Source: Streptomyces rhizoryzae
GTDB taxonomy: Bacteria; Actinomycetota; Actinomycetes; Streptomycetales; Streptomycetaceae
NCBI RefSeq assembly: GCF_023155275.1
Contig: NZ_JALMUV010000001.1
Span: forward strand, 248,001-312,000
Direction of reading: 5' to 3'
Length of the DNA: 64,000 bases
Each line of letters begins with the position of its first letter. The first letter of the stretch is position 1. Below, piece by piece: positions 42,153 to 50,316 of the stretch. Below the pieces are notes generated by a model. It was not told the DNA's origin. It saw only the letters and a program-made list of their open reading frames with translations, and did not search any database. A program made the translations under genes and the position numbers.

Positions 42153-42887
42153 TTATTGGGCGCTTGCGGCGGGACGGACGACGATTTCGTTGACGTCGAC
42201 CTGCGGAGGCTGGGAGAGGGCGTAGGCAATGGCCTCCGCGACGGCCGAGGCGGGCAGTGCGACGGCGCGGTAGGTCTTCATGGCCTCCCGGGCGGCAGGG
42301 TCGGAGATGCTGTCGGCGAGTTCGGACTCGGTCACGCCCGGGGAGACGAGGGTGACCCGGATGTTCCCGGTGGACTCCTGGCGCAGTCCTTCGGAGATCG
42401 CGCGGACGGCGAATTTGGTGGCGCAGTAGACGGCGGCGGTGGGAGAGACCTCGTACGCGCCGACGGAGGCGACGTTCACGAAGTGTCCGCCGCCTTGAGC
42501 TCGCATCGCGGGCAGGGCGGCGGCGATACCGTGCAGGACTCCCCGCACATTGACGTCGATCATGCGGTCCCACTCGTCGGTCCTCAGTGCTTCCAGCGGC
42601 GAAAGCGGCATCACTCCGGCGTTGTTGACCACCACGTCCACCCGGCCGTAGCGCTCGCGGGCGGCGGACACGAAGGCCCGGACATCGTCGGCATCCGTGA
42701 CGTCCAGCCGCTGGAACGCCGCGGTGCCGCCTGCGGTAGTGATCTCCCTGGTCAGCGCGTCGAGACGAGCGGTGCGGCGCGCTCCGAGGAGCAAACGGTG
42801 GCCGTCGGTGGCAAGTCGGCGGGCGGTCGCCTCGCCGATCCCGCTGCTCGCTCCGGTGACTGCCACGACCTTGGCTGCGTCTGTCAT
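42153..42887 (-). CDS. Short-chain dehydrogenase/reductase
   Basis: This 244-residue classical SDR has the nucleotide motif TGASSGIG at residues 11-18, NNAG near 88 and the catalytic Tyr-x-x-x-Lys in YCATK near 155, with the preceding Ser in NVASVGA. GARRTARLDAL after the first Rossmann pair suggests NADP(H). The C-terminal tail ends VDVNEIVVRPAAS, close to the YdfG/SDR-type enzymes of actinomycetes. The substrate is unknown. The ATG overlaps the Atu4866-family stop as ATGA, so the two form an operon. Confidence 0.92.
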   Translation of the reverse strand: MTDAAKVVAVTGASSGIGEATARRLATDGHRLLLGARRTARLDALTREITTAGGTAAFQRLDVTDADDVRAFVSAARERYGRVDVVVNNAGVMPLSPLEALRTDEWDRMIDVNVRGVLHGIAAALPAMRAQGGGHFVNVASVGAYEVSPTAAVYCATKFAVRAISEGLRQESTGNIRVTLVSPGVTESELADSISDPAAREAMKTYRAVALPASAVAEAIAYALSQPPQVDVNEIVVRPAASAQ

Positions 42888-43150
42888 GCCTGCTTTCCCT
42901 CTCGGTAGAGCACGAGGTGCTCGTGGTGGAGCACGCCCTCACGGATGTCGCCCGTCGCGTGGAACCCGGAGTCGTCGACGTAGTCGATGTGGCTGCCGGT
43001 CACCGTGTAGCGGCCCGTGTACGCGCTGCGCCGGTCACCGCGGGCCTCGTCGTACCGGCCGTCCGGCAGCAACTCCTGGCGGATGTGACCGTCCGCGGTC
43101 ACCCACATGCCGACCACGTCGGCATGGCCCTCCTGCGTGTTCCCCGTCAT
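42884..43150 (-). CDS. Atu4866-family small protein
   Basis: The 88-residue protein reads VVGMWVTADGHIRQELLPDG, then YDEARGDRRSAYTGRYTV, IDYVDDSGFHATGDI and HHEHLVLYREG. This is the pattern of the Atu4866 family, a small lipocalin-like barrel of unknown role often encoded next to SDR enzymes. The ATG at 43150 has GAAGGGAG upstream. The stop overlaps the SDR start by four bases. An inverted repeat (GTCCTG at 43183-43188, CAGGAC at 43205-43210) lies upstream and could be an operator. Confidence 0.85.
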   Translation of the reverse strand: MTGNTQEGHADVVGMWVTADGHIRQELLPDGRYDEARGDRRSAYTGRYTVTGSHIDYVDDSGFHATGDIREGVLHHEHLVLYREGKQA

Positions 43151-43466
43151 GACGGACTCCCTTCGTCCACGAGTGCCGGTCTGTCCTGCCCGACCGAGTC
43201 TGGACAGGACGGAGACCGCCGACCAGGACGTGTGCTGCCTGGGTGCGCCGCCCCCAGGCTGGCCGCCTGGCCACGGCGCAGCCCGACCCGGCCGAGCAGC
43301 AGCACGCTCAGCCGGTCCCGGGCGCTGGCAAGCACCGAGCGGGGCGCCTCGCGCACCGACACGGCGTACGGCAGCAGCCCACGAACCGCGGTCGGCATCC
43401 CGTTGATCCGCCGTCCCCGCCGCGCCGGCCCGGCCCAGGGCCGCACGGTGGTCGCGGGGCGGACGC
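43151..43466. other. Intergenic region, possible small ORF on the minus strand
   Basis: A frame at 43398-43147 (83 residues from MPTAVRGLLPYAV) overlaps the Atu4866 start and lacks a ribosome-binding site. It is more likely the promoter region of the operon below. No family match was recognised. Confidence 0.35.
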
Positions 43467-44189
43467 CTACCTCCCGGTGCCTGCGGGGCTCGCCCGCCGC
43501 TCCGCGCGCCGGCGCCGCCAGGCAAGGGCGAAGCCGATGCCGGCCAGCGCGGCGGGGACCGCCGACTCGGTGGCGAGCGCGGCCAGCCAGTCCGGGTTCA
43601 GCGGCCGGGTCAGGCCGCTGGTGTACTGACAGGTCGCCTGTGGGGGGAGGAAGCCGTACTCCAGGGTCCTGGGTGCCTGGGTTCCCCAGTCCGCGCCCGC
43701 CGCGCAGGCCGACGACGGCCCCGCGAACAGCCGCCAGGCAGCCGCCGCGTAGCACAGCAGGAACGCGGAGCCGGTCACGAAGAACGCCGTCCCCGTGCGG
43801 CGGAGCTTTTCCGCCCTGGTCATCGGCACCACCAGACCGCCGCCCCGGCGCGGATCCGGATCCAGGCACTCCGCGACCAGGGCCGTCAGCAGGCAGCCGA
43901 CCAGGACCAGCAGACCGGCCCACAGCAGCACGCTCAGCACGCCCTGGCCCCCGGGGGACACCACCTCGCCCTGCTCGAACTCGCAGACGGTGGCGGGCGG
44001 AAACGCGCGGTCCCGGGCGTGCAGGAAGCGGCCCGGCCCCCGGATCAGCCCCTGCGCGCACTGCTCGTCGAATTCCAGCATGCCGAACAGGGCGAGGCCC
44101 GAGCCCACCACCACACCCCCGAACGACGCCCCCGCCGCGATCCACAGACCGCCGGTCCGGTAGCCGCCGTACGCATGTGCCTTTGCCAT
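43467..44189 (-). CDS. Membrane protein of unknown function
   Basis: The 240-residue protein has four predicted membrane helices: LWIAAGASFGGVVVGSGLAL, VLSVLLWAGLLVLVGCLLTA, TAFFVTGSAFLLCYAAAAWR and LAALATESAVPAALAGIGFAL. Between helices one and two and between three and four lie outside loops with pairs of Cys (DEQCAQG and TVCEFE; SSACAAG and ATCQYT), so disulfide bonds are likely. The two helix-loop-helix halves look alike, which suggests an internal duplication. No family was recognised. The ATG at 44189 has TACTGT six bases upstream and no ribosome-binding site. Confidence 0.7.
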   Translation of the reverse strand: MAKAHAYGGYRTGGLWIAAGASFGGVVVGSGLALFGMLEFDEQCAQGLIRGPGRFLHARDRAFPPATVCEFEQGEVVSPGGQGVLSVLLWAGLLVLVGCLLTALVAECLDPDPRRGGGLVVPMTRAEKLRRTGTAFFVTGSAFLLCYAAAAWRLFAGPSSACAAGADWGTQAPRTLEYGFLPPQATCQYTSGLTRPLNPDWLAALATESAVPAALAGIGFALAWRRRRAERRASPAGTGR

Positions 44190-44201
44190 GCGGGAACAGT
44201 A
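44190..44201 (-). promoter_or_regulatory. -10-like box of the membrane protein gene
   Basis: Minus-strand TACTGT (44201-44196) is six bases ahead of the ATG at 44189. It fits the leaderless pattern. Confidence 0.45.
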
Positions 44202-44293
44202 GCCAACCGCACGCCCGCTCCGGCCGGGGCAAGTGCCGCAGCCGGGCCGCGGCGACCCGCCGGCCGGTGCGGGCCGGGCGCTCGGGGCGCCCG

Positions 44294-44956
44294 CTACCCC
44301 CGGCGCAGCAGTCCGCGTTCCAGGGCCACCACCACGGCGCGGGTGCGGTCGTTGACGTCGAGTTTGGCGAAGAGCCGCAGCAGGTGGGTCTTCACGGTGG
44401 CTTCCGCGATGACCAGCCGCCGGCCGATCTCCGCGTTGGACAGGCCGTCGGCGACCGCGTTCAGCACCTCGGTCTCCCGGGCGGTGAGCGGCACCTGGGC
44501 GGGCTGCCGGAACTTGGCGACGAGCCGTTCGGCCACCCTGGGGGCGAGCACCGTTTCGCCGCGGGCCGCCGCCCGGATGGCGGCGGCGAGCTGTTCGCCG
44601 GTGGCGTCCTTGAGGAGGTACCCGATCGCACCGGCCTCGACGCCGCGCTCGATGTCGGCGTCCGTGTCGTACGTGGTCAGGATCAGCACCCGGGTGCGCG
44701 GGTGGCGGGCCGTGATCTCGGTGGTGGTCGCCACCCCGTCCAGCACCGGCATGCGCAGATCGACCAGGGCGACGTCCGGGGCGTGGCGGTCGACGAGTTC
44801 CAGCGCCGCGCGGCCGTCGGCCGCCGCGCCGACGATCTCGATGCCGGGGTCGGGTGCGAGCAGGGCCAGGACGCCCGCGCGCATCACCGTGTGGTCGTCG
44901 ACCACCAGGACCCGGATCGGGCGGCCGGTCCCCGGCGGGGCCGGTTCGGCGGTCAT
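44294..44956 (-). CDS. NarL-family response regulator
   Basis: This 220-residue protein has a receiver domain with the acidic pair in VVDDH, the phosphorylated Asp in ALVDLRMPVLDG, the switch Thr in ILTTYD and Lys in YLLKDA. The C-terminal LuxR-type helix-turn-helix is in LTARETEVLNAVADG with SNAEIGRRLVIAEATVKTHL. It should be phosphorylated by the histidine kinase encoded immediately before it (ATGA overlap). Targets probably include the MMPL transporter operon in which both genes lie. Confidence 0.95.
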   Translation of the reverse strand: MTAEPAPPGTGRPIRVLVVDDHTVMRAGVLALLAPDPGIEIVGAAADGRAALELVDRHAPDVALVDLRMPVLDGVATTTEITARHPRTRVLILTTYDTDADIERGVEAGAIGYLLKDATGEQLAAAIRAAARGETVLAPRVAERLVAKFRQPAQVPLTARETEVLNAVADGLSNAEIGRRLVIAEATVKTHLLRLFAKLDVNDRTRAVVVALERGLLRRG

Positions 44957-46272
44957 GGCGTCTCCTCGTGGCGCGGGGCGGCCGGCCGGTCCGCCGGGGG
45001 CTCGGCCGGCAGCAGGGGGACCGTGGCGAGGATCCGGGTCCCGTCGCCGACCGAACTGGTGACGGTGAGCCGGCCGCCCAGTTCGGCCAGGCGCTTGCGC
45101 ATCCCGTCGAGCCCGAACCCCGGTGCCCGGCCGACCACGAACCCCCGCCCGTCGTCGGTGACTTCCAGTTCCACGCCGTAGGGCTGCTGGGCCAGCACCA
45201 CGGTCACCTGGGAGGCCGCCGCGTGCTTGCGGACGTTGGCCAGCGACTCCTGGAGGCAGCGCAGCAGCGCGATCCGGGTCCACTGCGCGCAGACCGGGTC
45301 GGCGAGTTCGGCGGTGACCGGGAGGCCGGTGTCCTGGGTGAACCGGTCCAGGGTCCGCCGCAGCGTCCGGGCCAGCGACCCCTCGGCCACCCGGTGGCCG
45401 GGCTGCGCCGATCCCACCAGGGCGCGGGCCTCGGCGAGGTTCTCGCGGGCGGTGTCCTCGATCGAGCGCAGCTGTTGGGCGCTGCGCGCGGGGTCGGTGG
45501 CCAGTCCGGCCCGCGCGGCCTCGGCCAGGACGACGACGGAGGCGAAGCCCTGCGCGAGGGTGTCGTGGATCTCCCGCGCCACGCGCTCGCGCTCCGCCGC
45601 GGCCCCCTGCCGCCGGTGGGCCTCGGCGAGCCGCAGCTGGGTCCGCTCCAACTCCTCGATGAGCAGGGCGCGTTCGGCGCTCTGCTCGATGACGGAGTGC
45701 ACCCACAGGGCGAGCAGGACGCTGGCCGCGACCACGATCAGGGTGGAGACCATCGTGGAGCCGAGGAACTCCGCGGTCCAGCCCTTCCGGAGCCAGCTGC
45801 CGGTCAGGGTGGACACCGTGACGAGCCCGGTGAAGCCCAGCGAGGCCCGTACCGTCCGGCCGAACAGCCAGAAGTGCGGCAGCGTGACGATGAACAGCGC
45901 CGCGTACCCGCTCCAGACGTAGGCGCCGGCGCCGAGCCCGATGACCAGGACCCACAGGTAGGTGTGGGGCCCGAGGAAGCGGTTGCCGGGGAAGCGGTCG
46001 AGGATCGCGTAGCACAGCACCACGCAGCCCAGCAGGGCCAGCGCCGCGTAGGTCCGCCGGCCCGGCGCCTCGGTGGTGGCCAGGCCGGCGAACAGCGCGC
46101 CGAACAGCACCCAGCAGACCGCGTTCCAGCGGCGCAGGGCACTGGTCCGCAGCGGGGCGGCGAGGCGGCTCGCGGCCGGCCCGCCGAAGACCGGCCCGCC
46201 GAAGACCGGCCCGCCGAAGAGCGTTCCGCCGAAGGGGAGGGCGCGGCCGGCGCCCGGTGACCGACGACTCAT
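44953..46272 (-). CDS. Sensor histidine kinase, HisKA_3 family
   Basis: The 439-residue protein has a Gly/Pro/Phe-rich start with three copies of PVFGG or PAFGG-like units (FGGPVFGGPVFGGP), encoded by a 15-bp DNA repeat. About six membrane helices follow (residues 45-195), then the dimerisation box EREIHDTLAQGFASVV-like RVAREIHDTLAQG with the phosphorylated His. The ATPase domain ends in DDGRGFV and GFGLDGMRKRLAELGG. It should sense a membrane-linked signal, perhaps a compound handled by the MMPL protein, and phosphorylate the downstream regulator. Four bases separate it from the MMPL stop. Confidence 0.93.
   Translation of the reverse strand: MSRRSPGAGRALPFGGTLFGGPVFGGPVFGGPAASRLAAPLRTSALRRWNAVCWVLFGALFAGLATTEAPGRRTYAALALLGCVVLCYAILDRFPGNRFLGPHTYLWVLVIGLGAGAYVWSGYAALFIVTLPHFWLFGRTVRASLGFTGLVTVSTLTGSWLRKGWTAEFLGSTMVSTLIVVAASVLLALWVHSVIEQSAERALLIEELERTQLRLAEAHRRQGAAAERERVAREIHDTLAQGFASVVVLAEAARAGLATDPARSAQQLRSIEDTARENLAEARALVGSAQPGHRVAEGSLARTLRRTLDRFTQDTGLPVTAELADPVCAQWTRIALLRCLQESLANVRKHAAASQVTVVLAQQPYGVELEVTDDGRGFVVGRAPGFGLDGMRKRLAELGGRLTVTSSVGDGTRILATVPLLPAEPPADRPAAPRHEETP
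46181..46235. repeat. 15-bp tandem repeat within the kinase gene
   Basis: CCGCCGAAGACCGGC is repeated exactly at 46181-46195 and 46196-46210, with CCGCCGAAGAGCGTT at 46211-46225. It encodes the FGGPV repeats near the kinase N-terminus. The unit is a multiple of three, so copy changes would keep the frame. Confidence 0.9.
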
Positions 46273-46276
46273 GGGG

Positions 46277-48484
46277 TCAACCTACGCGGACCGGGTCGGC
46301 CGCCGCGCGCCGCGTCCGCCGGGCCCCGTGCGACGGCCACCAACTGGCCTCGCCCAGCAGCGTCATGGCCGCCGGCAGGACCAGGATGCGGAGGACGAAG
46401 GCGTCCAGCAGCACGGCCGCCGCCAGGACGAAGCCGATCTGCTTCATCTCGATCAGGTGCAGGAAGACGAAGCTGGCGAACACCGTCACCATCACCACGG
46501 CCGCGCTGGTCACCACCGCGGCGGAGCCGCCGATCCCGTCGAGCACCGCCGTGCGCGTCGGCACCCCCCGGCGGACGGCCTCGCGGATCCGGCTCACCAC
46601 GAACACCTGGTAGTCCATCGACAGTCCGAAGAGGATCACGAAGAGGAAGAGCGGCACCCGGGAGCCGATGGACCCCGTGGAGTGGAAGCCCAGCAGGCCC
46701 TCGGCCCAGGTGTGCTGGAAGACCAGCACCAGCAGGCCCAGTGCGGCCCCGGCCGACAGCAGGTTCAGCACCACGCCGAGCAGCCCCAGGACGACCGACC
46801 CGAACGTCAGGGCCGTCATGGCGAACGTGACCAGCAGCAGCGCGCCGATGACCAGCGGCAGCCTGGCGGTCTGATGGGCCGGATAGTCCGTGGTCCGGGC
46901 GACGTCGCCGGTCACTCCCGCCTCCGCGCCCGGGACCCGACCGGCCGTCGCGGGCAGATAGCTGCCGCGCAGCCGCTCCAGGGACCGGCGCGCCTCGGCG
47001 GAGTTCCCCAGGTACGGCACGGACAGCTCCAGCACGCTGATCCGCCGGTCGGCCGAGGTGCGCAGCCGCGGCCGGCCGGTGAACAGGGGGTCGGCCTGCG
47101 TCCGGCGGCCCAGTTCGGTGAGGGCCCGCGCCACCGCCGGGGCCCGGTCCGCCCGGGCCCGCACGACCACCTGGTGGGTGGTCCGGTGCTCCGGGAACGC
47201 CTCGTTCAGCCGGTCGTACGTCCGCATCGCCGGGACCTCCCGGGAGTGGGTGTCCCGGTTCATCTCCACGAGCGTGAGCCCGGCCAGCGGGGCCGACAGG
47301 CCCAGCAGGAGCAGGACCGAGACGCCGAGCGTCAGGGCCGGCCGCCGGCTCGCCGGCCGGGTCAGCACGGCCCACACCCGGCCGCCGCGGCCGCCTGCGG
47401 CCCGGCCGCCCCGGACCGCTCCGGCCGCGCCCCGGCCGGGTCCGCCCGCCCGGCGCGCGGCCCGGCGTTCGGCCCGCTGCCCGGCCTTGGCCAGCAGGGC
47501 GGGCAGCACCGTCAGGGAACTCACCACGGCCACCAGGACCACGACGATGGTGCCGGTGGCCAGCGACGAGAAGATCACATCCGAGGCCAGGTAGAGCGTG
47601 GCGGTCGAGACGGCCACCGCCAGCCCGGACGCCACCACCGCCCGCCCGGAGGTCGCCGCGGCCAGTTCCACCACCGCCTCCGGGGCGAGCCGGCCGCCGG
47701 ACCACTGCCGCTCCTCGCGCTCCCGCTTCAGGTAGAAGAGCGTGTAGTCGACGCCCACCGCCAGGCCGATCAGGATGATGACGTTGGTCCCCACGCCCGC
47801 GTCGGGGACGACGTGCGAGGCCAGCATGGACAGGCCCACCGCCGCAGCGATCGAGGTCAGGGCCAGCAGCAGCGGCACCACGGCCATCAGCAGCGAACCG
47901 AACGCCAGGAGCAGGGTGATGAGGGTGGCGGGCAGCGTGATCGCCTCGGAGAGCGCCAGGTCGCTGCCCCGCTGGGCGTCCACCCCCTGGCTGATGGACG
48001 GGCCTCCGGTCTCCTCCACCAGCAGGTCCGGGTGGCTGCGCTGCACCGCCGCGGTCTGCGCGCGCAACGGCCCGACGTGCTTGCGGGCGTCCAACTCGGC
48101 GCCCTTCATGGTGACTTCCACCATGACCACCGGCCGCTGCCGGTGCCGGGCCGCCTGCGGCGCGGCCACCCGCTCGACCTCGGGCAGCGCCGCCATCCGC
48201 CCGGCGACCTCGCGTGCGGCGGCCTCGATGCCGCGCCGGTCCGGCGTGCCGCCCCGCGCCGAGACCAGCACCTGCTCCACAGGCTTCCGCTCCAGGTGCC
48301 CCTCGGCCGCCATCGCCTCCGCCCGGCCGGCCTCGCCGACCCGGTAGTCCTCGGTCGTGGCGCTGTGCGTACCGACCGCGGCCCCCAGCCCCAGGCACAG
48401 CGCCACGAACACCAGCCATCCGACCATCGCCCGCCAGGGGTGCAGCGCACTCCACCGGGCGGCCCGCACAGGTAGTTCTCTCAT
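46277..48484 (-). CDS. MMPL/RND-type membrane transporter
   Basis: This 735-residue protein has two sterol-sensing-like blocks of five or six membrane helices each (about residues 170-345 and 520-710), with two large outer domains. The paired motifs are GLAVGVDYTLFYLKREREE and LFGLSMDYQVFVVSRIREA, typical of MmpL proteins. Members export lipids or drugs using proton flow. The ATG at 48484 starts the first membrane helix region; the longer frame upstream has no support. The histidine kinase and response regulator genes follow directly. A hairpin separates it from the biosynthetic operon upstream, so its place in that cluster is uncertain. Confidence 0.92.
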   Translation of the reverse strand: MRELPVRAARWSALHPWRAMVGWLVFVALCLGLGAAVGTHSATTEDYRVGEAGRAEAMAAEGHLERKPVEQVLVSARGGTPDRRGIEAAAREVAGRMAALPEVERVAAPQAARHRQRPVVMVEVTMKGAELDARKHVGPLRAQTAAVQRSHPDLLVEETGGPSISQGVDAQRGSDLALSEAITLPATLITLLLAFGSLLMAVVPLLLALTSIAAAVGLSMLASHVVPDAGVGTNVIILIGLAVGVDYTLFYLKREREERQWSGGRLAPEAVVELAAATSGRAVVASGLAVAVSTATLYLASDVIFSSLATGTIVVVLVAVVSSLTVLPALLAKAGQRAERRAARRAGGPGRGAAGAVRGGRAAGGRGGRVWAVLTRPASRRPALTLGVSVLLLLGLSAPLAGLTLVEMNRDTHSREVPAMRTYDRLNEAFPEHRTTHQVVVRARADRAPAVARALTELGRRTQADPLFTGRPRLRTSADRRISVLELSVPYLGNSAEARRSLERLRGSYLPATAGRVPGAEAGVTGDVARTTDYPAHQTARLPLVIGALLLVTFAMTALTFGSVVLGLLGVVLNLLSAGAALGLLVLVFQHTWAEGLLGFHSTGSIGSRVPLFLFVILFGLSMDYQVFVVSRIREAVRRGVPTRTAVLDGIGGSAAVVTSAAVVMVTVFASFVFLHLIEMKQIGFVLAAAVLLDAFVLRILVLPAAMTLLGEASWWPSHGARRTRRAAADPVRVG

Positions 48485-48586
48485 GCCCCGAGCCTCGCCG
48501 CCCGGCCCCCGTCCCCGACAGCACCGACCGGCTGCACTTCGCCTCCACCGCCCGGCGGACGCGGCCGGTGGGGATACCCCCACCCG

Positions 48587-48620
48587 CCGCCGGGCGCCCT
48601 CCCCCGGGAGCGCCCGGCGG
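48587..48620 (-). terminator. Hairpin between the biosynthetic operon and the MMPL operon
   Basis: A perfect 11-bp stem (CCGCCGGGCGC at 48587-48597, complement at 48610-48620) with a 12-base loop lies about 80 bases past the stop of the PCP-C gene and 100 bases before the MMPL start. It may end the biosynthetic transcript. Confidence 0.5.
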
Positions 48621-48700
48621 GGGCGCCCCGGCAGGTCCCGGGCCCGCGCCCGGCGCCCGGACCCCGCCGCACGGGCCGCGGGCCGCCGGCAGCGCCTCCG

Positions 48701-50266
48701 TCAGCGGACTCCGACCGGCGCGTCGGGGGTCGTGACCAGGGCGTGCAGCGCGCCGAGGAGGTTGGCCAGGAGGTCGGCGGGGAGGTCGGGGCCGCACCGG
48801 TGCACATCGGCGGTGACGTGCAGGCTCAGGCCGGAGCCCGCCGTCTCGTTGAGGGCCTCGATGCGCACGGGGAGGCTGGTGTGGTCGCGCATGTCCTCCT
48901 CGACCGCGAGCAGCCCGGAGCTGAGGAGTTCGTCGCGGGGGTGGAAGCGGACGTAGTTGAAGGTCACCTCGAACGGGTTGTGGCCGAGCAGCCGGCGCAC
49001 CTCGGAGTGCGGGAAGCGGCGGTGCGGCAGGAGGTCGTTCTCGGCGTCCAGGGCGAGCCGGCCCGCGGTGCGCCAGTCCGCGCCGGTGAGGTCGAGGCGG
49101 ACCGGGAGCTGGTTGAGGAACAGGCCGAGGGTGACGTCGGCGCCGGTGCGTTCGGGCCGCCCGTTGAGGAGCAGGCCGACGACCGGGGTCGTGGTCTCCC
49201 AGGCGGCGCCGACGGCGGCGCAGGCGGCGGCGAGCAGCAGGCTCTTCACCGGCAGCCCGGTCTCCGCGGCCAGTGCGTCCAGGCGGCGGGCGTCGTCGGC
49301 CGGGACGGCGGCGCTGACCTTGCGGTGGTCGGGCGCCTCGGTGCTCGCGGTGCGCTGCGCGGGCAGCAGCTCCTTGAGCCCCTCGAAGTGCCGTGCGGAG
49401 GCGAGGTCGGCGACGGCCTCCCGCTCCAGGCGCACGAACTCGGCGTAGGGCACGGGCTCGGGCAGGTCGAGCGGTTCACCGGCGAGCAACGCGGCGTAGC
49501 AGCGGACGAGTTCGTTGAAGAAGACGGCCTCGCTCCAGCCGTCGAGGATCGCGTGGTGGAAGGAGTAGGAGAGCCGGAACGCGCCGGCGTTGAGGCGGGC
49601 CGCATGCACCCGCAGGAGCGGGGCCCGCTCCGGGTCGTAGGGGCGGCCGAGGTCCGCCATCGCCGCTTCGTAGCGCGCGGTGGCGCTCGCCGCGTCGAGG
49701 CCCTCGTGGTCGTCGGTGGTCAGCGGGATCGGGGCGTCGCGCAGGACGAGCTGCACCGGTTCGCTGAACGTGCCGAGGTCGAAGCGGGTGCGCAGGGCGG
49801 GGTGGCGGTGCGAGAGCCGGTCGAGGGCGGCGCGCAGCACCTCGGGGTCGAGCGGGCGGTTGACGGTGCGGGAGATCACGTCGAGGTAGAAGGCGCCGTC
49901 GCTGACCAGGCTCTCGTAGATCAGGCCGAGTTGGAGGCGGGCGGCGGGGAAGGCGTCCTCGGCCTCGTCGGGCACCCGGGCCCGGTCGAGGGGGCCGAGC
50001 AGGTCGGCGGCGCGGCCCTCGGCGGCGGGTCCGCCGTTGCCGAGGGCCCGGCAGGCGCCGCGCGGGGTCGGGTTGCGGAACAGGTCGATCAGCGAGAGCG
50101 ACAGGCCCTGTTCCTGGGCCGCGCCGATGACCTGGAGGGCGAGCAGGGAGTCGCCGCCCAGGGAGAAGAAGTCGTCGTCGGGGCCCACCTCGTCGACGCC
50201 GAGGATGTCCTGCCAGATCCCGGCGAGCAGGACCTCGGGGGCCAGGGTCGTGGAGCTGTCGTTCAT
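48701..50266 (-). CDS. Free-standing PCP-condensation NRPS protein
   Basis: The 521-residue protein has a carrier domain at residues 10-75 with the phosphopantetheine Ser40 in FFSLGGDS. A condensation domain follows from about 105, with the catalytic motif HHAILDG at 237-243 (His238). GLFLNQLPVRLDL and FNYVRF further on fit C-domain motifs C5-C6. No A domain is attached, so the carrier must be charged by another protein, perhaps the A-PCP protein nearby. The ATG at 50266 has AGAGGGA upstream. It is the last gene of the operon. It could join the peptide chain to an acceptor. Confidence 0.9.
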   Translation of the reverse strand: MNDSSTTLAPEVLLAGIWQDILGVDEVGPDDDFFSLGGDSLLALQVIGAAQEQGLSLSLIDLFRNPTPRGACRALGNGGPAAEGRAADLLGPLDRARVPDEAEDAFPAARLQLGLIYESLVSDGAFYLDVISRTVNRPLDPEVLRAALDRLSHRHPALRTRFDLGTFSEPVQLVLRDAPIPLTTDDHEGLDAASATARYEAAMADLGRPYDPERAPLLRVHAARLNAGAFRLSYSFHHAILDGWSEAVFFNELVRCYAALLAGEPLDLPEPVPYAEFVRLEREAVADLASARHFEGLKELLPAQRTASTEAPDHRKVSAAVPADDARRLDALAAETGLPVKSLLLAAACAAVGAAWETTTPVVGLLLNGRPERTGADVTLGLFLNQLPVRLDLTGADWRTAGRLALDAENDLLPHRRFPHSEVRRLLGHNPFEVTFNYVRFHPRDELLSSGLLAVEEDMRDHTSLPVRIEALNETAGSGLSLHVTADVHRCGPDLPADLLANLLGALHALVTTPDAPVGVR

Positions 50267-50316
50267 CGCGGTGTGTCCCTCTCGGTGCGGCGCGTGCTGC
50301 TCGGTGGTGTGCGCGG

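Noticed and set aside
43147..43398. 83-codon minus-strand frame upstream of the Atu4866-family gene
   Set aside because: There is no ribosome-binding site, no family resemblance, and it overlaps the next start; described only as an intergenic possibility.
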